The translations under genes and the position numbers were made by a program. This document shows positions 1 through 6,703 of a stretch of 12,811 nt of DNA, one piece after another. The notes under the pieces are model-generated. The model ran no database searches. It was not told where the DNA came from and was given only the letters and a program-made list of their open reading frames with translations. The stretch lies in assembly GCA_902509725.1 (NCBI GenBank), contig CABWYI010000019.1, positions 1-12,811 of the forward strand, in the 5' to 3' direction. Within the stretch, counting starts at the first letter, position 1. Each line of letters begins with the position of its first letter. The stretch is from an uncultured Pelagibacteraceae bacterium (GTDB lineage Bacteria; Pseudomonadota; Alphaproteobacteria; Pelagibacterales; Pelagibacteraceae).

Positions 1-420
1 ATTCTAAAAAAAGAACTTTTAGAAATTCCTATTTTTGGATGGTATTTGAAGAAAATCGGCTCAATTTCTATTAACAGAAATAAAACTACAAAAGATAATT
101 TAAACTTTTTTGAAAATATTTCAAAAATTGTTAATAAATCTGATAGACCTTTAATAATTTTTCCACAGGGTACAAGAATTTTACCAACCGAAAGACCTCC
201 ATTTAAAAAAGGTGCTAGTAGAATTTATGGTGAGTTAAACATAAAATGTCAACCTATAGCAATAAATTCTGGTTATGTTTGGCCTAAAGAGGGTGTTAGA
301 TCTACAAATAAACAAATTACAGTATCCATCCTTAAACCAATTGATTCAGGTTTATCAAAAGAAGATTTTATCAAAATACTTGAAGAAACTATTTATTCTG
401 AGCTAAATGTTATTAATTAG
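1..420 (+). CDS. plsC: 1-acyl-sn-glycerol-3-phosphate acyltransferase (PlsC family), 5'-truncated by the window edge
   Basis: The reading frame is open from base 1, so this is the C-terminal 139 residues of a larger protein. PlsC enzymes transfer an acyl group to lysophosphatidic acid to make phosphatidic acid at the inner face of the cytoplasmic membrane. The fragment begins with ELLEIPIFGWYLKKIG, the usual stretch after the catalytic HX4D block; that block itself lies upstream of the window. The SINRN segment corresponds to acyltransferase block II, FPQGTR (fragment residues 54-59) to block III (FPEGT in most relatives), and CQPIAINSG to block IV. A TTG at base 46 is only an internal leucine codon. 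The stop overlaps the convergent dnaN stop by 4 nt. The family is clear; the exact acyl acceptor is inferred. Confidence 0.88.
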   Translation: MLKKELLEIPIFGWYLKKIGSISINRNKTTKDNLNFFENISKIVNKSDRPLIIFPQGTRILPTERPPFKKGASRIYGELNIKCQPIAINSGYVWPKEGVRSTNKQITVSILKPIDSGLSKEDFIKILEETIYSELNVIN

Positions 421-1529
421 CCCTTCATTGGCATTACAACAAATATACTATCAAAATCACCAGGATCTTTTATTAAAGCAGGTGAACCTGTATCATTGAA
501 GAATAGCTCAATATTTTTACCATCTATTTGAGATGCAACATCAATCAAATATCTAGAATTAAAACTTATTTCCAAGTCATGATCAAATTTAACTGCAAGT
601 GTTTCTAGGCCATCACCACTATTGGTATTATTAACTGAGAGATTTAACGATCCTTTGGATAAACTAAATTTAACACCATCTTTTTTATCAAGTGATACAG
701 AAGCGACTCTATCTACGGAACCTAAAAATAATTTCAAATCTATTTCTAATTTTTTTTGGTTATTTTTTGGTATTACTTGAATATAATTTGGAAATTTTCC
801 ATCAATAAGCTTTGAAATTAAAATACTGTTACTTAACTCAAATTTAATTTTAGATTTAATATTTGAAATTTTTACCGGACCATCATAATTATCAAGTAAA
901 GAACATAATTGAAAAATAGTTTTTTTAGGTAAAATTACAGGTTCAAAATCAATTTTTTTATCTAATCGTATTTTTGATATAGACATTCTATGACTGTCGG
1001 TTGCTACAGCTGTTAAATAATTTTTTTCCTCTACTTCAGTTTGATGTATATAAATTCCACTTAAGTAATGCCTAGTTTCATCATTTGAAACTGAAAACTT
1101 ACATTTATTCAATAATTTTAAAAGTTGTTTTGATTGTAAAATAAATTCATTTTGGGTAAAATTTTCATCTGTTAATGGAAACTCTGAAGCGTCCATACAA
1201 TTCAAATTAAATATAGATTTTTCAGATTCTAAGTGTAATTTGCTTACATCTGTCAAATTAAGATTAATTTTTTTTCCTGCAGATAATTTTCTTACAATAT
1301 CATAGATTGTTGACGATACTGTGGTTGTTTTTCCTTCTTCTAAAACCTCAATATTATTTATTTCGTGAATAAATATTAAATCCAAATCTGTTGCAGTAAT
1401 TGTTAACTTCGAATTTTGCGCATCTAATAATATATTTGATAAAATTGGAAGAGTACTTCTTTTTTCAATTACACCCTGACAATAATTTAATGCCTGCTGT
1501 AATTCTTGCTGATTAACGTTAAACTTCAT
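417..1529 (-). CDS. dnaN: DNA polymerase III beta subunit (sliding clamp)
   Basis: The ring-shaped dimeric clamp tethers DNA polymerase III to the template and recruits other DNA-handling proteins. The 370-residue length is normal for the family. The N-terminus (MKFNVNQQELQQAL, then EKRSTLPILSNILL) and the C-terminus ending in MPMKG are typical DnaN signatures, and hydrophobic strand/helix repeats fit the three clamp domains. The ATG lies inside the end of dnaA (11-nt overlap, 1519-1529), so the two genes are almost certainly co-transcribed and translationally coupled. At the other end its TAA overlaps the convergent plsC stop by 4 nt, leaving no room for a separate terminator. Confidence 0.97.
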   Translation of the reverse strand: MKFNVNQQELQQALNYCQGVIEKRSTLPILSNILLDAQNSKLTITATDLDLIFIHEINNIEVLEEGKTTTVSSTIYDIVRKLSAGKKINLNLTDVSKLHLESEKSIFNLNCMDASEFPLTDENFTQNEFILQSKQLLKLLNKCKFSVSNDETRHYLSGIYIHQTEVEEKNYLTAVATDSHRMSISKIRLDKKIDFEPVILPKKTIFQLCSLLDNYDGPVKISNIKSKIKFELSNSILISKLIDGKFPNYIQVIPKNNQKKLEIDLKLFLGSVDRVASVSLDKKDGVKFSLSKGSLNLSVNNTNSGDGLETLAVKFDHDLEISFNSRYLIDVASQIDGKNIELFFNDTGSPALIKDPGDFDSIFVVMPMKG

Positions 1530-2937
1530 TTTCTGTATTGTTATATAATATCTGGTTTTTTAGTTTATTAATATTATTAACCATTTCAGGATCTTTTTCT
1601 TTAATTTTCTCAATAGTTTTAACAGAATGTATTATTGTAGTATGATCCCTATTAGAAAATTCCCTTCCTATCTCAGGTAATGATTTAGACGTTAAAATTT
1701 TAGTCAAATAGATGGCTGTTTGTCTTGGTCGTACCAAATATCTTGATCTTCTAGATGATAACATTTCATTTTTGCTTATTTTAAAAAATTTACAAACTAT
1801 AGTCTGAATTAAATCAATTGTTACTTTATTCTCCGATACATTTAACAAGTCCTTTAGTACAACTTTAATTTCTGTTAAATTTGGTATTTTTTTATAAATT
1901 CTTGAGAAAGATACTATTCTATTAATTGCACCAACTAACTCTCTCACACTTGCGGTTATCTCGTTGCTCACAAAATCCTGTATTTCTTTTGAGATATTAA
2001 TTTGATCAGAATAAAGTTTGTTAAGATCTTCTGTTTTCTTTTCTACAATTTTTTTTCTTAGTTCAAGGTCGGGTTTTTGTATATCCACAACTAATCCACC
2101 GGAAAATCTAGATTTAATTCGTTCTTGTATTCTTGTAAGTTTATTTGGAGCTCTATCTGCTGAAAGAATAATCTGCGCACCTTTATCTATTAAAGCATTA
2201 AATGTATGAAAAAACTCTTCCTGCATTGCCTCTTTTCCATTCATAAATTGAATATCATCTATTAATAATGCATCAGTATTTCTAAAATATTCTTTAAATT
2301 TTACCATATCATTTGATTTTATTGATTTTACAAACTGATACATAAAACGTTCAGCAGAAATAAACATTACTTTATTATTTTTTTTTAATTCTAATCCAAT
2401 TGAATTTAAAAGGTGAGTTTTTCCCATTCCGACACCACCATAAATATATAAGGGGTTATAATGTGAAATATTTTCAGAAACTTTTAGCGAAGCTTCATAG
2501 GCTAACTTATTACTTGAGCTAGTAATAAAATTATCAAACCTTTTATTTGGGTCTATACGGTTATACTGAAGATAAGAGTCTTTTATAAAAGTAATATTTT
2601 CTTTTGTTTCAGAAGAATTAAAATAATTCTCTTTATTATTTTTTTCTTTAATATTGTCATTAATTTTAAATTCTATTCTAATTAATTCTTTTTTATAACT
2701 TTTTATAACTTTTAAGATTTGATCTAAATATCTAGATGTAATCCAATCTCTTATAAATCTAGTTGGTACTGAAAGTAATAAATAATTATTAAACTCTTCA
2801 ACGAAATCAATTTTTTTTAACCAACTCTCATAAATGTCTATTCCAAGTTTATTTTTCATTTCTGACTGAATTAATTTCCAATCTAAATTAGTGGTTTTCT
2901 CATTATCAAGTTGTTTGTTTTTAAAAGAATTATTCAT
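1519..2937 (-). CDS. dnaA: Chromosomal replication initiator protein DnaA
   Basis: This AAA+ ATPase binds DnaA boxes at the origin and opens the duplex. From the ATG at 2937 it is 472 residues. Domain I is the DWKLIQSEMKNKLG...ESWLKK region, followed by a polar, lysine/asparagine-rich linker. Domain III carries Walker A GGVGMGKT (about residues 167-174), Walker B LLIDD (about 224-228), the sensor I region SADRAP, and RIKSRFSGGL with the arginine finger. Domain IV carries the DNA-binding signature NRDHTTIIHS. An in-frame GTG at 2961 would add eight residues; I prefer the ATG because the extra residues resemble nothing conserved, although neither start has a good ribosome binding site. The gene overlaps dnaN by 11 nt and follows rpsT across a gap of about 280 nt. 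An AAATCCACA sequence at 2947-2955 differs from the TTATCCACA consensus in its first two bases and might serve autoregulation. Confidence 0.97.
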   Translation of the reverse strand: MNNSFKNKQLDNEKTTNLDWKLIQSEMKNKLGIDIYESWLKKIDFVEEFNNYLLLSVPTRFIRDWITSRYLDQILKVIKSYKKELIRIEFKINDNIKEKNNKENYFNSSETKENITFIKDSYLQYNRIDPNKRFDNFITSSSNKLAYEASLKVSENISHYNPLYIYGGVGMGKTHLLNSIGLELKKNNKVMFISAERFMYQFVKSIKSNDMVKFKEYFRNTDALLIDDIQFMNGKEAMQEEFFHTFNALIDKGAQIILSADRAPNKLTRIQERIKSRFSGGLVVDIQKPDLELRKKIVEKKTEDLNKLYSDQINISKEIQDFVSNEITASVRELVGAINRIVSFSRIYKKIPNLTEIKVVLKDLLNVSENKVTIDLIQTIVCKFFKISKNEMLSSRRSRYLVRPRQTAIYLTKILTSKSLPEIGREFSNRDHTTIIHSVKTIEKIKEKDPEMVNNINKLKNQILYNNTENEV

Positions 2938-3041
2938 AGAGCTGAGAAATCCACATAGCACCCTAAATGAATCTTTTGCAACAAATAATTTTGAAAAACT
3001 AAAAAAAAATAAAATCTTAGATTGAAAATATTTTCACTCAT
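2934..3041 (-). other. Possible 35-codon leader ORF overlapping the dnaA start
   Basis: An ATG at 3041 (MSENIF...) opens a 35-codon frame that ends in TGA at 2936-2934. The TGA overlaps the preferred dnaA ATG (2937-2935) in the ATGA arrangement typical of translational coupling. I recognise no domain, and no Shine-Dalgarno sequence precedes it. It includes a run of nine T, and a short palindrome surrounds its start codon. In DNA this AT-rich such a frame can occur by chance, so it is listed only as a candidate. Confidence 0.2.
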
Positions 3042-3047
3042 GAAAAT
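3030..3047. repeat. 7-bp inverted repeat upstream of dnaA
   Basis: The arms ATTTTCA and TGAAAAT flank a 4-nt centre, and an overlapping palindrome GAAAATATTTTC lies at 3024-3035. It could be a protein-binding operator or an RNA hairpin in the dnaA leader, but palindromes of only A and T are common in DNA of this composition. Confidence 0.35.
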
Positions 3048-3178
3048 TTTTTGTTTGACAAAATTTTTTACTTCTAATCTTCAAAATAAAATTTGAGATT
3101 GAATTTAAATGATTAGTTTTTTACTAAGTCTAAATATTGTATGGACAAAACTTTTTGTATCAGATTTTGTAGCCCATC

Positions 3179-3201
3179 AAGTTGTATAAGAATAACAACC
3201 T
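3179..3201. repeat. Short stem-loop downstream of rpsT
   Basis: AAGTTGT and ACAACCT form a 7-bp stem (one G-T pair when transcribed from the minus strand) around a 9-nt loop, 17 nt past the rpsT stop. No T-run follows it on the minus strand, so it is not a standard intrinsic terminator. It might be an mRNA 3'-end or processing structure. Confidence 0.3.
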
Positions 3202-3217
3202 AGGGTGTAAAAAAATT

Positions 3218-3478
3218 CTATAGAGAGGCAATTTTTTTTGTTATCCTAGATACATTCCTAGAGGCGTTTTGTTTTTTAATAATTCCAGTCTTCGCAACTT
3301 TCATTAATTCAGAATTCAACTTAGGTAAGAATTTAAGAGCCTCAGATTTTTTTTTGCCCTCAATTAATATATTCATTCTTTTAATCGCATTTTTGTATCT
3401 ACTTTTTCTAGCTTTATTAACAGCTGTTTGCTTTGAAATTCGTCTAATTCTCTTGATTGCAGATTTTGTATTTGCCAT
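3218..3478 (-). CDS. rpsT: 30S ribosomal protein S20
   Basis: This is a primary 16S rRNA-binding protein of the small subunit, needed for 30S assembly. The 86-residue length matches the family. The N-terminus MANTKSAIKRIRRISKQTAVNKARKS is cut here to its key parts: MANTKSAIKR is diagnostic, as are the NKARKSRYK region and the very basic helical composition. The C-terminal segment, with KTGIIKKQNASRNVSRI, matches the usual S20 helix that packs on rRNA. It lies 50 bp downstream of mutM, and a promoter-like sequence sits in that gap. The adjacent dnaA follows on the same strand, an arrangement common in Alphaproteobacteria. Confidence 0.97.
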   Translation of the reverse strand: MANTKSAIKRIRRISKQTAVNKARKSRYKNAIKRMNILIEGKKKSEALKFLPKLNSELMKVAKTGIIKKQNASRNVSRITKKIASL

Positions 3479-3487
3479 ATGCGCAGG

Positions 3488-3516
3488 GGTATAACTTGGG
3501 AATTAAAATTGGTCAA
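3488..3516 (-). promoter_or_regulatory. Candidate sigma-70-type promoter for rpsT
   Basis: On the minus strand TTGACC (3516-3511), a 17-bp spacer and TATACC (3493-3488) form a plausible -35/-10 pair between the mutM stop and the rpsT start. Counting about 7 nt past the -10 puts the transcript start near 3481, only about 3 nt before the rpsT ATG, so the mRNA would be almost leaderless. It would let rpsT and dnaA be expressed apart from mutM. Confidence 0.45.
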
Positions 3517-3528
3517 TCAAATAATTTA

Positions 3529-4392
3529 TTATTTTTGGCAAGTATTACAAAAAAAAGTAGATCTATTAGAGATTATTTTTTTTTGAATTATGCCATCACA
3601 ATTAATTCTTTTACAATTTAATCCTTCTCTATCATAAACCTTAAAACTTTTCTGAAAACTACCTTTTTCACCAGATATATTTTTGAAATTTCTAATACTT
3701 GATCCACCTTTCTTTATAGAATCTAGAAGAACTTTTTTAGAGTTTATTATAATATCTTTGCAATCTTCTTTTTTTAGATCTCGTGCCTTTTTTTTTGGAT
3801 TTATTCTACAAAAAAATAAAATCTCACTTGCGTAAATATTCCCTATCCCAGAAACAAAACTCTGATCAATTAAAAAATTTTTAATATTTTTTTGTTTTCC
3901 TTTAAAATAAGAAAAAACATATTCAATATTAAATTTTAAATGGAATGGCTCAGGGCCTAGATGAGAAAATCTTTTTTTTAAATTTTTATAATTATGGATT
4001 ACTTGAAAAAAACCAAATCTTCTTGGATCATTATAAACAATCTTTATTTTATCAAAAACTATCTCCACGTGATTGTGCTTCTTTGTTACGTATGGAGAAT
4101 TATAAAAACTAGAATTTGTAATTAAATTTTTTTTATTTTTTTTTATAATATGAACTGTTCCTGACATGCCAAGATGTAGTAAACAAAATGATTTATTAGA
4201 TAAATGCAAGATAAGATACTTCGAGAATCTATCTATTTTAATAATCTTTTTATTTAAAAGAAAACTTGAAAAATTCGATGGAATTTTGAACCTTAAATTT
4301 CTATTTCTAATTATTACTTTTTTAACCTTTTTTTGTTTAATTTTTTTATCAAGAGACTGTCTTACTATTTCTACTTCTGGTAATTCTGGCAT
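3529..4392 (-). CDS. mutM: Formamidopyrimidine-DNA glycosylase (MutM/Fpg)
   Basis: This bifunctional glycosylase/AP lyase removes 8-oxoguanine and formamidopyrimidines in base excision repair. The N-terminus MPELPEVE supplies the catalytic proline and glutamate; a lysine at about residue 58 (RFSKYL) matches the conserved catalytic lysine. DPRRFG lies at 122-127 and the helix-two-turn-helix segment SGIGNIYASEILF at about 181-193. The C-terminal zinc finger has cysteines at 260, 265, 282 and 285, a CX4C-X16-CX2C pattern with the conserved arginine in NRSTFF. I recall the CX4C spacing as usual in alphaproteobacterial Fpg; enterobacterial proteins have CX2C. The 287-residue length is slightly above average. 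It is divergent from ubiE with only 31 bp between start codons. Confidence 0.95.
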   Translation of the reverse strand: MPELPEVEIVRQSLDKKIKQKKVKKVIIRNRNLRFKIPSNFSSFLLNKKIIKIDRFSKYLILHLSNKSFCLLHLGMSGTVHIIKKNKKNLITNSSFYNSPYVTKKHNHVEIVFDKIKIVYNDPRRFGFFQVIHNYKNLKKRFSHLGPEPFHLKFNIEYVFSYFKGKQKNIKNFLIDQSFVSGIGNIYASEILFFCRINPKKKARDLKKEDCKDIIINSKKVLLDSIKKGGSSIRNFKNISGEKGSFQKSFKVYDREGLNCKRINCDGIIQKKIISNRSTFFCNTCQK

Positions 4393-4397
4393 TTAAT

Positions 4398-4403
4398 ATT
4401 ATA
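4398..4403 (-). promoter_or_regulatory. Candidate -10 element for mutM
   Basis: A perfect TATAAT lies on the minus strand with its downstream end 5 bp before the mutM ATG (4392). The expected transcript start, about 7 nt further, falls on the start codon. No recognisable -35 hexamer sits 16-18 bp upstream, which is already inside the ubiE start region. AT-rich DNA yields TATAAT by chance, so this is only a candidate. Confidence 0.35.
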
Positions 4404-4410
4404 TTCAATA

Positions 4411-4416
4411 TATAAT
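4411..4416 (+). promoter_or_regulatory. Candidate -10 element for ubiE and its operon
   Basis: A perfect TATAAT lies 7 bp before the ubiE ATG (4424), so transcription would begin at or next to the start codon and no Shine-Dalgarno sequence could be included. No convincing -35 hexamer is visible (17 bp upstream reads GGCATT, inside the mutM start). It faces away from the mutM -10 in the same 31-bp spacer. Confidence 0.35.
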
Positions 4417-4423
4417 TATTTTT

Positions 4424-5128
4424 ATGCAACAATATCTACAAAATAAAAAAGGACTTGTACAAGATGTTTTTGATCAAGTTTTTGATCAATACGATTTAAT
4501 GAATGATTTTATGTCATTTGGGATTCACAGGTTATGGAAAAAAAATCTGCTAAATATGATGAATCCATCAAAAAATCATAAATTAATAGATGTAGCTTGT
4601 GGCACAGGAGATATTGCTAAACTTTTTTTAAACCAAGTAAACATTAAAGCAGAAATAACTTGTGTGGATCCTAATAAGGGAATGATTAAAAAAGGTAAAG
4701 AAAAATTAAAAAATTTTTCTAATTTAAAATGGATAGTTTCTTCTGCAGAAAAAATTCCAATTAAGGACAATTCATTTGATTTTTACACAATAAGTTTCGG
4801 ATTAAGAAACACAAAAAATTTAAATAAAGCATTAACAGAAGCCTACAGAGTATTAAAACCGGGAGGTCGTTTTTTATGCTTGGAATTTTCAAAAATACAA
4901 AATTCGAGTTTAGATTTTATTTATAAAAAGTATTCAAAAGTTATACCTCATATTGGCAAATTAATAGTTGGTCAAAAAAAACCTTATGAATATCTGATTG
5001 AAAGTATTAATAACTTTATTAATCAAGAAGAATTAAAAGATTTAATGGAAAAAAACAAGTTTAACAAAGTGTCATACAGAAATTTGTCAGGTGGTATAGT
5101 TTCTATTCATAGTGGGTGGAAAATTTAA
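4424..5128 (+). CDS. ubiE: Ubiquinone biosynthesis C-methyltransferase UbiE
   Basis: This SAM-dependent methyltransferase adds the ring C-methyl group in ubiquinone (and, where present, menaquinone) synthesis. The UbiE/COQ5 signature is clear: VFDQVFDQYDLMNDFMSFG near residues 15-33 with HRLWKK following, SAM-binding motif I DVACGTGD at 56-63, the acidic CVDPN at 80-84, and SFGLRN...YRVLKPGG, the family's second signature, at about 124-148. The 234-residue length is a little short but complete. The ATG follows a TATAAT by 7 bp and has no Shine-Dalgarno sequence. Its TAA overlaps the ubiB ATG by one base, so the two ubiquinone genes are translationally coupled. Confidence 0.95.
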   Translation: MQQYLQNKKGLVQDVFDQVFDQYDLMNDFMSFGIHRLWKKNLLNMMNPSKNHKLIDVACGTGDIAKLFLNQVNIKAEITCVDPNKGMIKKGKEKLKNFSNLKWIVSSAEKIPIKDNSFDFYTISFGLRNTKNLNKALTEAYRVLKPGGRFLCLEFSKIQNSSLDFIYKKYSKVIPHIGKLIVGQKKPYEYLIESINNFINQEELKDLMEKNKFNKVSYRNLSGGIVSIHSGWKI

Positions 5129-6696
5129 TGTTAAAAAAATTAATAATTTTGTTTAAACTTGGTCGAAAAGTAGCTAATTCTGATATTTTAAATATTGTAT
5201 CTAAATTCCAAGAACCTCCTTTAACAATCAAAATTTTATTTAAAATTTTAGCTTTTTCTTTTTCTCCTAAAAAAAAGATCGATTTAAATAAAGATGAAGG
5301 GGAAAGATTATCGAGCTCATTAGAATCTATGGGCACAACATTCATAAAACTTGGACAATTTTTAGCAACAAGACCAGATATAATTGGCGAGGAACTTTCA
5401 AAAAAATTAGAAAACCTTCAGGATAAACTGCCACCTTTTTCTTTAATACAGACGAAAGAAATAATTAAATATGATTTAGGTGATCATACTTTTAATTCGA
5501 TAATTAATTTAAGCGAACCAGTTGCAGCTGCTTCAATAGCACAAGTTCATAAAGCGCAAATTAACGATAATGGAATTATCAAGGATGTTGCTATAAAAAT
5601 TTTAAGGCCAAATATTAAGAAAATTTTTAATGAGGAAATAGATGCAATAATGTTGTTTGCTTTTATTGTCGAGTCTTTTGTAAAAAAAACAAAAAGACTA
5701 AAATTAGTTGAAGTTGTTTTTTTATTAAAAGAAATTACAAATTTGGAAATGGATTTAAGATTTGAGGCTGCAGCAGCTAATGAATATGCAGAAAATACAA
5801 AAAATGATGTTGGATTTAGAGTTCCACAAATTTATTGGAATTTTACATCAGAAAATGTGATGACGCTTGATTGGGTAGACGGGGTCTCAATAAGAGAAAC
5901 CGAAGAACTCAAAAAAAGAAATCTTAATACTGAAAAAATTGCGGAAAATATAATTCAAAATTTTTTAAGACACGCTGTTAGAGATGGATTTTTTCATGCT
6001 GATATGCATCAAGGAAATATATTTGTAGATAACAATGGGCACATTGTTCCAATTGATTTTGGTATAATGGGTAGGTTAGATAAAATGAGCAAAAGATTTC
6101 TTGCTGAAATATTATTTGGTTTCATACAAAGAGACTATCGTAAAGTTGCGGAGGTACATTTGGTAGCAGGTTTGGTTCCTAAAAATGTCCCAATTGATGA
6201 CCTAGCACAAGCTCTTAGGTCAATTGGTGAACCAATTTTTGGTCAAACCGTAAAGGATATTTCTGGTGGAAAATTATTAAAACAGTTATTTGATGTTACA
6301 GAAAAGTTTAATATGCAAACACAGCCTCAACTTCTCATGTTACAAAAAACTATGGTAGTTGTAGAGGGCGTAGCAAGAAAATTAAATCCAAATACAAATA
6401 TTTGGACGACATCAAAGCCGGTTCTTGAAAATTGGTTAAAAGAAACAAAAGATCCTTTAACAACTATTAACGAAACTATTCAAAATACATCTGAAGTAAT
6501 TAAAAGATTACCTGAATTTCCTGAAATCATGGATAAAGCTAATCAAGCTCTAACATATCTTGCGAGTGGACAGATTCCACAAAACTCAAATTCATATACT
6601 GCTTTAAATACCAAAAAATCTGAGATGATTGCTTTTAGAAATCAATCTATTATTAGTATATTAATCCTTGTAATTTTTGGTCTATTAGTATTTTAA
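5128..6696 (+). CDS. ubiB: Ubiquinone biosynthesis accessory protein UbiB (ABC1/ADCK atypical kinase family)
   Basis: UbiB is a membrane-associated atypical kinase/ATPase required for ubiquinone synthesis; its exact biochemical role is still debated. From ATG 5128 the protein has 522 residues. Family features are the KLGQ motif at 74-77, the alanine-rich nucleotide loop PVAAASIAQVHKA at about 131-143, the VAIK lysine at 157, the catalytic-loop HADMHQGN at 290-297 and DFG at 310-312. The C-terminus ends in one strongly hydrophobic stretch (IISILILVIFGLLVF), a likely membrane anchor. A GTG at 5116 in the same frame would add four residues; I prefer the ATG, which overlaps the ubiE TAA by one base (TAATG) and has GGTGG about 10 nt upstream. 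coaBC follows after 7 nt. Confidence 0.94.
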   Translation: MLKKLIILFKLGRKVANSDILNIVSKFQEPPLTIKILFKILAFSFSPKKKIDLNKDEGERLSSSLESMGTTFIKLGQFLATRPDIIGEELSKKLENLQDKLPPFSLIQTKEIIKYDLGDHTFNSIINLSEPVAAASIAQVHKAQINDNGIIKDVAIKILRPNIKKIFNEEIDAIMLFAFIVESFVKKTKRLKLVEVVFLLKEITNLEMDLRFEAAAANEYAENTKNDVGFRVPQIYWNFTSENVMTLDWVDGVSIRETEELKKRNLNTEKIAENIIQNFLRHAVRDGFFHADMHQGNIFVDNNGHIVPIDFGIMGRLDKMSKRFLAEILFGFIQRDYRKVAEVHLVAGLVPKNVPIDDLAQALRSIGEPIFGQTVKDISGGKLLKQLFDVTEKFNMQTQPQLLMLQKTMVVVEGVARKLNPNTNIWTTSKPVLENWLKETKDPLTTINETIQNTSEVIKRLPEFPEIMDKANQALTYLASGQIPQNSNSYTALNTKKSEMIAFRNQSIISILILVIFGLLVF

Positions 6697-6703
6697 TTCT
6701 GCC

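Larger units (their letters stand above)
2938..3217. other. Intergenic leader region between rpsT and dnaA
   Basis: This is the largest non-genic stretch of the window, about 280 nt and extremely AT-rich. It holds the short candidate ORF at 2934-3041, a 7-bp inverted repeat at 3030-3047, a 7-bp stem at 3179-3201, and a single near-match to a DnaA box at 2947-2955. I found no cluster of DnaA boxes, no convincing minus-strand -35/-10 pair for dnaA, and no GC-rich hairpin with a T-run, so neither an origin nor an intrinsic terminator can be called. A 26-codon + strand frame at 3109-3189 looks like noise. Confidence 0.6.

Noticed and set aside
46..48. TTG at 46 as a start for the acyltransferase
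   Set aside because: The upstream residues, in frame from base 1, match the PlsC consensus around ELLEIPIFGWY, so the gene is simply cut by the window.
159..167. TTTTCCACA resembling a DnaA box
   Set aside because: It is the codon sequence of the conserved FPQG acyltransferase motif and stands alone.
2018..2209. 63-codon + strand frame opposite dnaA, with similar shadow frames opposite mutM, ubiE, ubiB and coaBC
   Set aside because: Each is wholly or almost wholly antisense to a conserved gene and shows no motif of its own.
3055..3080. TTGACA (3055-3060) with TAATCT (3075-3080) as a + strand promoter
   Set aside because: The spacer is only 14 bp and no + strand gene follows before ubiE more than 1.3 kb away.
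3109..3189. 26-codon + strand ORF in the rpsT-dnaA gap
   Set aside because: It has no ribosome binding site, no recognisable motif and a length expected by chance.
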